Assembly: GCF_014195325.1 (NCBI RefSeq)
Contig: NZ_JACIBK010000014.1
Coordinates: 62,001-126,000 of the forward strand
Origin: Rhizobium sp. BK650
GTDB taxonomy: Bacteria; Pseudomonadota; Alphaproteobacteria; Rhizobiales; Rhizobiaceae
DNA length: 64,000 nucleotides
Direction of reading: 5' to 3'
The first letter of the stretch is position 1. Each line of letters opens with the position of its first letter. Below, one piece after another: positions 53,709-62,478 of this stretch. Both the position numbers and the translations under genes were made by a program. Under the pieces are notes generated by a model. It saw only the letters and a program-made list of their open reading frames with translations, had not been told where the DNA came from and did not search any database.

Positions 53709-54680
53709 AACGGGATCCTGATCGTCGCGCTCAAACCTTCCGCGTCATAGGAAAGTTCCACGCGACCGCCAAGATGGGCTGCGGTGCCTTCGATCATCTC
53801 GGTTCCATAGCCTTTGCGCTTGGGGGGCTCGACGACGGGACCACCCCGTTCCAACCATCGGCAATTCAGGTCGTTTCTGCCCGTCAGCCCCTGTTCCAAA
53901 GTCCAGGACACCAGGACGCTGCCTTCACTTGCTGACAGCGCTCCGTATTTCGCGGCATTGGTGGCAAGCTCGTGGAAAATCATGCTGGCGGCAAGGATCT
54001 TCGAGGGGCCGAGATGAACGGCTGGTCCCCTACGGCTGATCCGTTCGCTCCAGGCCTCGCCCACCGCCTGCTGCAACAGGTCCTGAAGGTCCGCCCCTTC
54101 GTTGCGGGCGGCGATTTCCTGAGCACGCAGCGTGACATCAAGGCGGCCAAGGAACGCCTGGCGATATTCGGCGGCGGTGTGGCCTTCCACCTCGGTCTGC
54201 AAGGCCAGCGCTCGCACGACCGCGAACAGGTTCTTCATCCGATGACGGGTTTCGGAAAGGATAAAATCCATCTCCGCGTCGTGGCGCTTACGCTCGGTGA
54301 CATCCTCGAACATCACCAAGATTGGTACTGCTGTCGTCAGGATGGACAAGGCGCCGCGCGTCGACCAGGAAGGTGAGCTGACCAATTCCCGGGAAATCGT
54401 GTTTCACCTCGAAGCCGATGACGGCGACAGATTTTGGGATGACCCCGGCGATCAGTTCACGAAGTTCCGGAATATCCCACTGCCCGTCGCCCAGATCGAA
54501 CAGGCTTTCTCCCAGCAGATCGTCCCGCTTGACCTGGAAGGTCTTGATGAAGGCGTTGTTGGCGGTCGTGACATAGAACCGATGGTCGAGGACGATAACG
54601 GGCTGGCTCATGGTGTCGACCACACCCTGCGCCTGGACGTGGCCGCTCCTCAACAGGCGGTAAAGGTCCTCCAACATCAT
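53705..54680 (-). pseudogene. PAS-HWE histidine kinase broken by one frameshift
   Basis: The first frame holds a PAS domain (MSQPVIVLDHRFYVTTANNAF, FLVDARRLVHPDD); the second carries on with ILVMFEDVTERKR and the HWE kinase core (RHRMKNLFAVVRALALQ, HELATNAAKYGALS, GYGTEMIEG). They overlap at about 54315-54340, where one base in excess (or two lost) separates them. The site is not a homopolymer. An EcfG-like promoter lies upstream. If real, the kinase half could only be made from an internal start. Confidence 0.8.
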
Positions 54681-54796
54681 CGGCCGTCTTCTTCCGTAAT
54701 ATCGCGCTCCCGGCATTTCGTCGCTCGGCATCGCCCGTATTGTAGTGCCAGCACCATCGTCGCGGGAAGCCCAAGTCGCCCTTGCCGAGCAAAAAG

Positions 54797-54821
54797 AATG
54801 CCGGCGAGGCATTTGCGTTCC
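54797..54821 (-). promoter_or_regulatory. EcfG-like promoter before the PAS-HWE kinase
   Basis: GGAAC, 16 bases, CATT on the minus strand: one mismatch in the -10. It lies 117 bases ahead of the ATG at 54680, in the gap between two kinase genes. Confidence 0.45.
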
Positions 54822-54837
54822 CCGGCAGTAGCCTCAC

Positions 54838-55917
54838 CTAAGATGGAGATGCGAAGGCATCCCGCGGGACGGTTAACCTGATGAGAAGCCCATCAGGATG
54901 CCAATCCCGAGATACCTGCGCATTCAACGTCCGAACCACCATCTGTTCGAGCGTCGTTCCGAAGCCCTTCTCCGTGTCTTTTGTTTCTGAGCCTGGTGCA
55001 GCGTTCGTTTCCCGCCAGGCGACTTCGAAACTGTCGGGTCTGGAGGTCAAGGTAACGTCCAGCCGCCCTTCCGGCACGGAAAGCGCGCCGTATTTGACCG
55101 CGTTGGTGGCATATTCATGAAACAGCAGTGCCAGGCTCGTGACCCTGTCGGCGCTGATCTGCGCATCTTCGCCATGCAACTGCCATCGCCGACTTCCCTC
55201 GTCTTCGAAGGGAGACAGCAGGCTGGAGAGGAGGGTGAAGAGGGTTGTCGATTGCTCGACGAAGGCTTCGCCGCCGGTGAAGCTCGGCAGGGTCATCTCG
55301 TGCGCCCTGGAGAGAGCCACAAGCCGATCCTTCATGCCGGTGGCGAGCTCTGCCGGCGTCTGCGCCGTCCTCGCCGCCAACGTGATGATGCTGCCGGTGA
55401 TCGCAAACAGGTTCTTTACCCGGTGGTGCATCTCCCGAAGCAGCAGATCCTGATGCTGCGCCGCCCGTCTGCGATCCGAGATATCGCGGGCGATCTTCGA
55501 TGCGCCGATGATCCTGCCGTTACCGTCGCGGATCGGCGAAATCGTCAGGGAGATGTCGATTAAGGTGCCGTCCTTGCGACGGCGGATCGTCTCGAAATGG
55601 TCGACCCGCTCGCCTGCGCTGATCCGCGCCAGGATGGTCGGCTCTTCGTCCATCCGGTCCTGAGGGATCAGCATGGTGATCGGCCGTCCGACGGCTTCCT
55701 CGGCCGTGTAGCCGAAAACCCGCTCTGCGCTCTTGTTCCAGGTCGTAATGATCCCCTGGAGGGATTTGCTGATGATGGCGTCGTCAGAGGATTCAACGAT
55801 TGCCGCGAGGAAAGCCGCCGCATCATGTCCGGGCTGCGCTGCCCTCACTCCTGCCTCAAGCTGCTGAAGACGGTCTTCGGCGCTACCGCCCTCACCCTTG
55901 AAGTCATTGTCTGCCAT
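54838..55917 (-). CDS. PAS-HWE histidine kinase
   Basis: 359 residues from ATG 55917. PAS domain (about 33-150: DDAIISKSLQGIITTWNKSAERVFGY, RRKDGTLIDISLTISPIRD), then the HWE core: H165 in EMHHRVKN, HEYATNAVKYGALS, WRET and GFGTTLEQMV. No membrane helix, so a cytoplasmic sensor; the PAS lacks a LOV cysteine. Divergent from kaiC with 176 bases between starts. Confidence 0.92.
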   Translation of the reverse strand: MADNDFKGEGGSAEDRLQQLEAGVRAAQPGHDAAAFLAAIVESSDDAIISKSLQGIITTWNKSAERVFGYTAEEAVGRPITMLIPQDRMDEEPTILARISAGERVDHFETIRRRKDGTLIDISLTISPIRDGNGRIIGASKIARDISDRRRAAQHQDLLLREMHHRVKNLFAITGSIITLAARTAQTPAELATGMKDRLVALSRAHEMTLPSFTGGEAFVEQSTTLFTLLSSLLSPFEDEGSRRWQLHGEDAQISADRVTSLALLFHEYATNAVKYGALSVPEGRLDVTLTSRPDSFEVAWRETNAAPGSETKDTEKGFGTTLEQMVVRTLNAQVSRDWHPDGLLIRLTVPRDAFASPS

Positions 55918-56093
55918 TAACGTCCACGAACCCCAGGATGTGAATCGAAAAGAACCTGAACGAGAGGGTTCGCACCCTTCGCTTGAATAATAGCGCCCTG
56001 TTTGTGGAAATAAAGCCTTTGTCCGGCGGCAGCCATTGCAATATCGTCGGCTGGACCTAGGTGCCACCACTTCTGCTTCCGGATGACCATTCC

Positions 56094-57545
56094 ATGCATG
56101 ACCTTCCAAGACTGTCCACTGGTATCCCCCGCCTCGACACCATTCTCGGCGGCGGCCTCGTCGAAGGGGCGTCCTATATCGTCCAGGGTCATCCTGGCGC
56201 GGGCAAGACGATCTTCTCCAACCAGGTAGCGTTCGCCAACGTCGCTCGGGGCGGCAAGGTCCTTTACGTCACATTGCTAGCAGAGACCCATGACCGACTG
56301 TTTCAGGCGCTCGGCACCCTCGACTTCTTCGATCGGGCGCAACTTGGTATGAGCATCTCCTACGTCAGCGTGTTCCAGACGCTACGCGACGAAGGACTTT
56401 CGGCGGTTGTCACTCTCATCCGCCAGGAGATCGCCAGGCAGGGCGCGACCCTGCTGGTCTTTGACGGCCTGCTCAACGCCAGCGACCGCGCCGATACCAA
56501 TCTCGATGTGAAGACATTCGTGGCCGAGGTCCAGAGCCAGGCTGCCTTCGCCGGCTGCACCGTGCTCTTCTTGACCAGCACGCGCATTGCCGAAGACAGT
56601 CCCGAGCACACCATGGTCGACGGTGTCATTGAGCTTCACAACGAACTTGTCGGCGTGCGCTCCGTCCGTCGTCTGCAGGTCAGGAAATCGAGGGGAAGTG
56701 CGGCGCTTGGCGGCTACCACCAGTTCGAGATCACTTCTGCAGGATTGATTGCCTATCCCCGTCTGGAAGCCATTCTCTCGACTACCACGGTTGAGGACGC
56801 CCCTGGATCAGCGCTGATGGCATCGGGAACTGCGGGCTTTGACGCAATGCTGGGGGGAGGTTTGCCTGAGAGTTCCGTGTCGCTCGTGTTTGGCCCGTCC
56901 GGAAGCGGCAAGACCTCATTGGGGCTGAACTTCCTCAGCAAGGCGAGCGTGGACGAGCCGGCGTTGCATTTTGGGTTCTACGAGACCCCTGCCCGCTTGT
57001 TGAGAAAGGCCGGCGCTCTTGGGATCGATCTGGAAACGCCGATGAAGTCTGGGGCCCTGGAGGTGATCTGGAATCCAATGACGGAAAACCTGCTCGACAA
57101 GCTCGGTCATCGGCTCCTCGATGCGATCCGGTCGCGCGGTGTCAAACGGCTTCTGATCGACGGTCTCGGCGGCTTCGAGCGCGCGGCCGTCCATCCCTCC
57201 CGTCTCGTTGAATTTTTCGCAGCGCTGACGAACGAAATCCGGGCTTTGGGGGTTACTACCATTGCGACCTGGGAATTGCGGGACCTGTTCGGCCCGACGG
57301 TGACAGCCCCCGGTTCGGAAATCTCAAGCCTCCTGGATAATCTGGTGATGCTGCGCCACGTAGAACTCGGATCCCGCTACAAACGCACGATCTCGGTGTT
57401 GAAGGTGAGGGACAGGGAGTATGAGCCCGTCATCCGTGAAGTCGCTTTCGGGTCGAAGGGGCTATCGGTCATCACCGCCCTCGAGCCCGTGACAGGAGCA
57501 ACAACCGGCGTAGCTACCCTCGTCGTTCCGCAACCACAAGCTTGA
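56094..57545 (+). CDS. kaiC: KaiC-like double RecA-domain ATPase
   Basis: 483 residues from ATG 56094. Two RecA-like domains: CI with Walker A GHPGAGKT (32-39) and VFDGL; CII with GPSGSGKT and LLIDGLGG. At the place of the KaiC autophosphorylation pair S431/T432 stands S411-S412 (GSEISSLLDN), so both sites are phosphorylatable. Length is near that of cyanobacterial KaiC (519). No kaiA or kaiB is in the window. Divergent PAS-HWE kinase and downstream receiver suggest a signalling ATPase rather than a full clock. Confidence 0.9.
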   Translation: MHDLPRLSTGIPRLDTILGGGLVEGASYIVQGHPGAGKTIFSNQVAFANVARGGKVLYVTLLAETHDRLFQALGTLDFFDRAQLGMSISYVSVFQTLRDEGLSAVVTLIRQEIARQGATLLVFDGLLNASDRADTNLDVKTFVAEVQSQAAFAGCTVLFLTSTRIAEDSPEHTMVDGVIELHNELVGVRSVRRLQVRKSRGSAALGGYHQFEITSAGLIAYPRLEAILSTTTVEDAPGSALMASGTAGFDAMLGGGLPESSVSLVFGPSGSGKTSLGLNFLSKASVDEPALHFGFYETPARLLRKAGALGIDLETPMKSGALEVIWNPMTENLLDKLGHRLLDAIRSRGVKRLLIDGLGGFERAAVHPSRLVEFFAALTNEIRALGVTTIATWELRDLFGPTVTAPGSEISSLLDNLVMLRHVELGSRYKRTISVLKVRDREYEPVIREVAFGSKGLSVITALEPVTGATTGVATLVVPQPQA

Positions 57546-57567
57546 GAGAGAGCATGAGCCGAACCAG

Positions 57568-57924
57568 ATGCCGCTGATCGTAATCGCCGAGGATGAGTTT
57601 CTGATCGCCGATGTCCTGGCCATCATGCTGGAAGATGCCGGTTATGAAGTCGCCACGGCTTCGCACGGCAGGGCAGCACTTGCTCTCGTGCGAGAGAAGC
57701 GGCCGTCGCTTGTCGTTACCGACTTCATGATGCCGCTGATGACCGGTCTGGAACTGGCGCGGGCCATGCGCGCGGATGAGGAGTTGGCCCACATCCCCGT
57801 GATCCTTACCAGCGGCGCACAGGGGAGCATAGGCCGAGCTCACCCGGACATGTTCGATGCGGTTCTCGACAAACCTTACAACGAGAAGAAGCTAATCGAG
57901 ACGGTCTCGCGGCTTTTGTCCTGA
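57568..57924 (+). CDS. single-domain response regulator
   Basis: 118 residues, receiver only: IAEDEFL, D52 in VVTDFMMPLMTG, T in ILTSGA, K in LDKPYNEKK. It begins 22 bases after kaiC and is probably cotranscribed. A kaiC-receiver pair beside HWE kinases is a recurring arrangement in non-cyanobacterial KaiC loci. Confidence 0.92.
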   Translation: MPLIVIAEDEFLIADVLAIMLEDAGYEVATASHGRAALALVREKRPSLVVTDFMMPLMTGLELARAMRADEELAHIPVILTSGAQGSIGRAHPDMFDAVLDKPYNEKKLIETVSRLLS

Positions 57925-58048
57925 GAATGCCGCAGGCACCGCAGCAATCGATCGAAAATGGCTCGAAGCGCGCGCGAAGCAAACTTAATCATCATCCCTT
58001 GAGCGGCCGCAGCTAAAGCAGTTAGCGCATGTGTGCCCCCCTCCCCCG

Positions 58049-58795
58049 TTAGCGTGCCTGAGCCAGCGAGACAGCGTCGGCTCCGGCGGGAAAGCGGAGC
58101 TGGTTCTCGGTATCGTGAACGGCTTGCCAAATTGCTTCCGCAACATCGCTCTCCTTGGTGGTCAATGCAGGTTTTGCGAATGCCTCAAGGATCGGCCGTG
58201 CGAAGTCTGCATAGCCGCCCGGAAGGAGGTCCGAGACAGGAACGATGGCATTAGCCCCGAACCGGGTGGTTGGCGCATAGCCGGGCTCGACGAGCTTCAC
58301 GCGCACCCCGAAATAACCAAGCTCATGCGCGAGCGAAGCCGAGAAGCCTTCGACGGCCTGTTTGGTCGCGGTATAGGCTGCGGCGAGCGGAAATTCTCCC
58401 AGGGCGACGCTCGATGTGACATTGATGATGGTTCCCGACCGACGCTCGCGCATCTGCGGGATAATGGCTTGGCACATCGCCATAACGCCGATCGTGTTGG
58501 TCTCGAAGAGCTGTCGGATGAGGGACATTGGCATCGCCTCGAATGCACCGACACCGCCGAGACCGGCATTGTTCGCCAGCACGTCGATTGGGCCGGCCGA
58601 TGCGAAAAGGCTGGCGATGCTGTCGGCGTTGGTGACATCAAGCGGCAGCACGCGCAGATGGTCGCTTTCGGCGAACAGCGAAGGGTCAGGACGCCGCATG
58701 GTCGCGACGACGTTCCACCCGTGAGATAGGAAGTGTTCGGCAGTGGCCTTGCCATAGCCGGATGATGTCCCGGTAATAAGGATCGTCTTGGTCAT
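58049..58795 (-). CDS. SDR oxidoreductase
   Basis: 248 residues from ATG 58795. TGTSSGYGKA, NNAGLG, VTSSVA and YTATKQAVEG give the classical SDR set. Divergent from the AraC gene at 58889 with 93 bases between starts. Confidence 0.9.
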   Translation of the reverse strand: MTKTILITGTSSGYGKATAEHFLSHGWNVVATMRRPDPSLFAESDHLRVLPLDVTNADSIASLFASAGPIDVLANNAGLGGVGAFEAMPMSLIRQLFETNTIGVMAMCQAIIPQMRERRSGTIINVTSSVALGEFPLAAAYTATKQAVEGFSASLAHELGYFGVRVKLVEPGYAPTTRFGANAIVPVSDLLPGGYADFARPILEAFAKPALTTKESDVAEAIWQAVHDTENQLRFPAGADAVSLAQAR

Positions 58796-58888
58796 GTCAG
58801 TCTCCTTGGTTGCTGCCCGATAGGAATAGACACTCAACCGAGGACCATCTATAATTCAGTGTCCACCAATATTTACGGATCGTCCAAA

Positions 58889-59821
58889 ATGGACCCTCTC
58901 AGTGATATTGTCACTCTCTTGCGCCCCAGAGCGGCGATAGCGAAGCCCATCTCCGGGCGCGGCCAATGGGGCGTTCGCTACAGATCCTACGACGCACCTG
59001 GGTTTACGATCGTGCTCACCGGAGAAGCATGGGTAACGTTGGGTGATCGGAAACCGCTTCGGATTGGCGAAGGCGACTTCCTGCTCTTGCCGACGACGCC
59101 GGCGTTCTCCCTATGCAGCGAACCCGGCGCAGCCTGCATTGCCGCTGAACCTCTGCGTGAGGCTGTTCGCCACGGCGAGCAGGAAGGGGAACCGGATTTC
59201 GAGGCGCTGGGCGGGAGCTTCTCGATCGAGAGTGTCAACGCGCCGCTGCTGCTCGCGTTACTGCCCGACGCAATTCATATTCCCGCTTCGGCCGGGCGCG
59301 GGACGCGATTTGGCCGCGTGATCGAACTGCTGTCCGAGGAGTGCGTTGCGGACTATCCCGGCAAAGAGCTGATTATCCAGCGCTTGCTGGAGACGCTGCT
59401 GGTCGAAGCGTTGAGGTGGGACATTGTCGGAAACAACGCAGCGTCGGCGGGTTTATTGAACGGGCTGCGTGATGCCGCAATGGCCCGTGTCCTGCGTGCC
59501 ATCCACGAAGACCTTCGAGCGAGATGGACGGTCGCCGGTCTTGCAGGAATAGCTGGCATGTCGCGATCGGGCTTCGCCGCACGATTCAACGAGGTTGTTG
59601 GCTGTGCGCCGATTGAATATCTGGCGCGCTGGCGCATCGCCATTGCCAAGCAGGCCCTGCTGAGCGGCACAAAGTCGCTCGACCGGATCGCAGACGAAAT
59701 AGGTTATGAATCCGCCAGCGCCTTCAGCACGGCGTTCAGCAAAAGGCTCGGTTGCTCCCCGGGCCGGTTCGCCAGAAGGCAGGCCGCCGATGTCGCGTCT
59801 GGCATGTCCGCGATGTCATGA
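58889..59821 (+). CDS. AraC-family regulator with cupin domain
   Basis: 310 residues from ATG 58889. The N-terminal cupin (WVTLGDRKPLRIGEGDFLLLP) is of the Cupin_6 kind; C-terminal double helix-turn-helix VAGLAGIAGMSRSGFAARFNEVVG and RIADEIGYESASAFSTAFSKRLG. Such proteins usually activate a neighbouring oxidoreductase, here the SDR. Confidence 0.9.
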   Translation: MDPLSDIVTLLRPRAAIAKPISGRGQWGVRYRSYDAPGFTIVLTGEAWVTLGDRKPLRIGEGDFLLLPTTPAFSLCSEPGAACIAAEPLREAVRHGEQEGEPDFEALGGSFSIESVNAPLLLALLPDAIHIPASAGRGTRFGRVIELLSEECVADYPGKELIIQRLLETLLVEALRWDIVGNNAASAGLLNGLRDAAMARVLRAIHEDLRARWTVAGLAGIAGMSRSGFAARFNEVVGCAPIEYLARWRIAIAKQALLSGTKSLDRIADEIGYESASAFSTAFSKRLGCSPGRFARRQAADVASGMSAMS

Positions 59822-60017
59822 TCCTACCCGCTGCTGACCGGCCAGCGGGGACAGATTGGCATGCCGCTTGTGGACCTGTGATGGATCGACACTGGCGGTG
59901 GCGGCCTTAGCCAAGCGATGTCCGGCGTTGAGGCAGCTCGCACACGATCAGCTTGTGATCAACGCCGGAGGCACGCTTTTTGTTTGGGTTTTTTGGAAGG
60001 GCGGCAGACGGCTTGGG

Positions 60018-60365
60018 GTGAGCAAACTGAAGTGCCTCGTCACCATCATAGCCGGTCCGTTTGTCGGTTACTTTGTGGGAGGCAATATGCTATTAATTTG
60101 GCCGATGCTGCTCCCAATTTTCGCTGGCCGTGAAGTTGCGCTTCCTTTTACTGTACAAAAAGCAACCGATTACGGTGGAGGGATCTGCCGCGCTCCTGTG
60201 CACTTGGAAGACATGCCTTTTCTTGTCGCTCGGGTGTGCAATGTTCATGAGAGCATCAGATCAACCATTTCACCAGGCAGCCGTATCGTCGTAAGAGGCT
60301 GGGGAACACCGCTCGGGGTTTACGCGCGTGACTTGAGCCTGGCTGCTTTGAAAGGACATCTCTAG
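60018..60365 (+). CDS. possible membrane-linked hypothetical protein
   Basis: 115 residues if started at GTG 60018. One or two hydrophobic stretches (CLVTIIAGPFVGYFVGGNMLLIWPMLL) then a soluble tail. The frame opens further upstream (59856). No family recognised; start uncertain. Confidence 0.35.
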   Translation: MSKLKCLVTIIAGPFVGYFVGGNMLLIWPMLLPIFAGREVALPFTVQKATDYGGGICRAPVHLEDMPFLVARVCNVHESIRSTISPGSRIVVRGWGTPLGVYARDLSLAALKGHL

Positions 60366-60545
60366 TCAAGTCTTGCGGCTTTCGGGTCCCGCCACAACAT
60401 CGTTGAAAGGCGCCGGCCCCGCATCATCCAGGCGACCGTTGGGTGTGAGGTTGGCTGGTCACAGGGCGGAGCCGGCGCGGGAATATGATACGGGCGAGTT
60501 CATCGGGACAAGTCGCCCATCGAGCTTAACCCCACGCCCGATCCT
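60366..60545. repeat. intergenic with long GC inverted repeat
   Basis: GCGCCGGC (60410) and GCCGGCGC (60471) could pair across 53 bases. No gene is seen; a structured RNA is possible. Confidence 0.35.
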
Positions 60546-60827
60546 TTAGTGATAACTAAAATCACCGGAGGGATGACGCAACTCGAAATCACTCAAGAGC
60601 CTGATCGCCTGCGCGACGATTGTTTCCGTGGCCTCCGGGCTCTCCTGCGCAGCGGCGGCCGCGTTTTGCAATAACTCTGAAGCCAACACTTCCATCTCGT
60701 TCCAACTCGGATACTGTTGAAGCTTAGCTACTCCCGCAGAGTATTGCAGCATCGATGCGAGCGAACGCAGGACTGACTCCCGCCGTTCAGCGCTCATGCG
60801 CCCTAGGGTCGATCTGGTGATGGACAT
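60546..60827 (-). CDS. small hypothetical helical protein
   Basis: 93 residues from ATG 60827 (TAGGAGCG upstream). Helical throughout (SAERRESVLRSLASMLQYSAGV, ETIVAQAIRLLSDFELRHPSG). The C-terminal AIRLL...RHP motif recalls the protein at 51802. Family unknown. Confidence 0.65.
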   Translation of the reverse strand: MSITRSTLGRMSAERRESVLRSLASMLQYSAGVAKLQQYPSWNEMEVLASELLQNAAAAAQESPEATETIVAQAIRLLSDFELRHPSGDFSYH

Positions 60828-60930
60828 AACACGCTCCTATTAGGGGCCTGTCCGAAAGATGACCGAGAAGTGGCGACAACCATTCTCCGGATGAGCTTGT
60901 TACCTCGCCGCACCCGACCGCCCCATATCA

Positions 60931-61052
60931 AAAGGAGCCCTCCCAGGGGTGTGGGCGGGCTCCAAGAAGCCTAGATGCCGGAACAGGTACCAAACGGCCA
61001 AGCTAGGCAGTAGGCTCACAGAGCGTGTGTATTAGCGAGTCAATTCGGCTGA
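60931..61052 (-). ncRNA. putative small RNA, copy 2
   Basis: Pairs with 49481-49609. Minus strand: CAGCCGAATTGACTCGCTAAT, TGTGAG 17 bases after TTGACT, and a terminator hairpin GGAGCCC...GGGCTCC followed by TTTT. The lower stem is conserved while upper pairs differ from copy 1. Confidence 0.55.
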
Positions 61053-61068
61053 TCCTCGAAGGTCGCCT

Positions 61069-61443
61069 TCATTTGAGCGAGAATGAATACGCGCAAGGTC
61101 TGCTTGCCTGCCAGGCGGAGCGAGTTTGAGAAAAAGAGAGAATATAAAATTCAGCAATTGAAGCCTTGTCCGAATATTCGATCGGAACCGTTTCGCCGCT
61201 TGGCTGGAGGTTTCTTAGCCCTCCCTTCTGCAGCGTGTAGCGACAGAATGCATCGACAGAGACGGAGATCAGTATAGTCCGCGATGTACCAGTGGTGATT
61301 TTGTAGGAGCGACTAGTTCCCAACGATTGCCCAGCCACATCAATGCGGTCTACGAGATGAAAGGTTTCGAGTGGCTCGGCGCGCGCGCCGATGGGTTGGG
61401 CGAGGGCTAATGCGGCCAACAATACCCAGTTGAATTTCAACAT
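61069..61443 (-). CDS. secreted hypothetical protein
   Basis: 124 residues with a Sec signal (WVLLAALALAQPIGARAE). The mature part is beta-rich with two Cys (DAFCRYTLQ and RPCAYSF) that could form a disulfide. GGGGGAC precedes the ATG. Function unknown. Confidence 0.65.
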   Translation of the reverse strand: MLKFNWVLLAALALAQPIGARAEPLETFHLVDRIDVAGQSLGTSRSYKITTGTSRTILISVSVDAFCRYTLQKGGLRNLQPSGETVPIEYSDKASIAEFYILSFSQTRSAWQASRPCAYSFSLK

Positions 61444-61529
61444 GATGTCCCCCGGCGTGTATAGTCAAGACAAACAGCAAGGGAAATCGCCAGCTCCATC
61501 ACCATCCCGGACCTAAAATCGATTGGCGC

Positions 61530-61784
61530 TCAGCAGAACGCCTGAACACGCAGCAGGTAATCCATCGCGCGGCGCCTCCTGTCACAAATCCTCGCGAGGA
61601 GCGACTTATCGGTGTCGGCTGAAGCGCAGTTGGCCCGCCGCGCTCTGACAACCGCCGTCTGACTGACAAGCAGCTGGGTAATCTTGTCGACCCTGTTTTC
61701 GGCGAACCGCAGGTTTTTCTTTCGGGAACTGGAATTTTTTATCTGCTTGAGTGGCGAGAAAGCCATCTGACTGCGGTCATCCAT
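61530..61784 (-). CDS. small basic hypothetical protein
   Basis: 84 residues from ATG 61784; the frame is open further upstream. Ser/Lys/Arg-rich first half (KQIKNSSSRKKNLRF), helical second half. No family match; start uncertain. Confidence 0.4.
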   Translation of the reverse strand: MDDRSQMAFSPLKQIKNSSSRKKNLRFAENRVDKITQLLVSQTAVVRARRANCASADTDKSLLARICDRRRRAMDYLLRVQAFC

Positions 61785-61920
61785 CTGAAAAACTTTCCGT
61801 TTTGTTTCGAATGAGTTGGCGATGCGGTTCCAGAACAGGCAGACTAGCCACCAAGTACGACATCGCGACGTCGGCGAACGAATTCGGCTGATCCACACAG
61901 CGACCAGCATCAGCAATGGG

Positions 61921-62220
61921 TCAGCGGAGCTGCGCGATTCCGAGTTTGATGACCTTGATAAAATCGCTCATCCGCTCGCCGTGGCTATTCTGGTATTCTT
62001 CCAAGGTAGGCGTACTGAGGGCGGCATCAGCGAGCGCAGAAATGTGATTTTCGTGCACTGCCTTGGCGCCCAAAGCCCAAATCCGGTCAAAGAGCAGCCG
62101 GTCTAGCTCTTTATCTGGCATATTTTCCACACCAGTTGCTGGATCGAAAATGAAATCGATCCGTGATGAGGATTCGAGCAAGTGAATTCGGCCGAATGAT
62201 TGCCGGGACATTTTGCTCAT
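61921..62220 (-). CDS. hypothetical protein
   Basis: 99 residues from ATG 62220. Acidic and helical (MPDKELDRLLFDRIWALGAKAVHENHIS, GERMSDFIKVIKLGIAQL). No family recognised. Confidence 0.5.
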   Translation of the reverse strand: MSKMSRQSFGRIHLLESSSRIDFIFDPATGVENMPDKELDRLLFDRIWALGAKAVHENHISALADAALSTPTLEEYQNSHGERMSDFIKVIKLGIAQLR

Positions 62221-62250
62221 GCTGACAGGCCGCAACGGTCCTCATCTGGC

Positions 62251-62367
62251 TCAAATCATAGGTATGGTAACAACCAGGACGCCAGCTAGCGCAGCTGCAA
62301 GGACCGATGTCTCGATGAGAAACATAGCGATTTGCCTTCCTGTGAGGCCCGGAAAATAATATCGCAT
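62251..62367 (-). CDS. 38-residue membrane peptide gene
   Basis: ATG 62367 follows TTAAGGAGAAAATTT, a near-ideal ribosome site. The peptide begins MRYYFPGLTGRQIA and continues as one hydrophobic helix (MFLIETSVLAAALAGVLVVT). AT-rich DNA lies just upstream. Function unknown; stress membrane peptides and toxin-like small proteins have this shape. Confidence 0.6.
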   Translation of the reverse strand: MRYYFPGLTGRQIAMFLIETSVLAAALAGVLVVTIPMI

Positions 62368-62478
62368 AAATTTTCTCCTTAAAAATTTATTCTACAGATG
62401 CACAGTATCACAGTTTTTCCTAAAATATTTTTTTATTTTCGTGAATACTAAAGTTTTCGGCATGCGGTTCCAGCAGAT

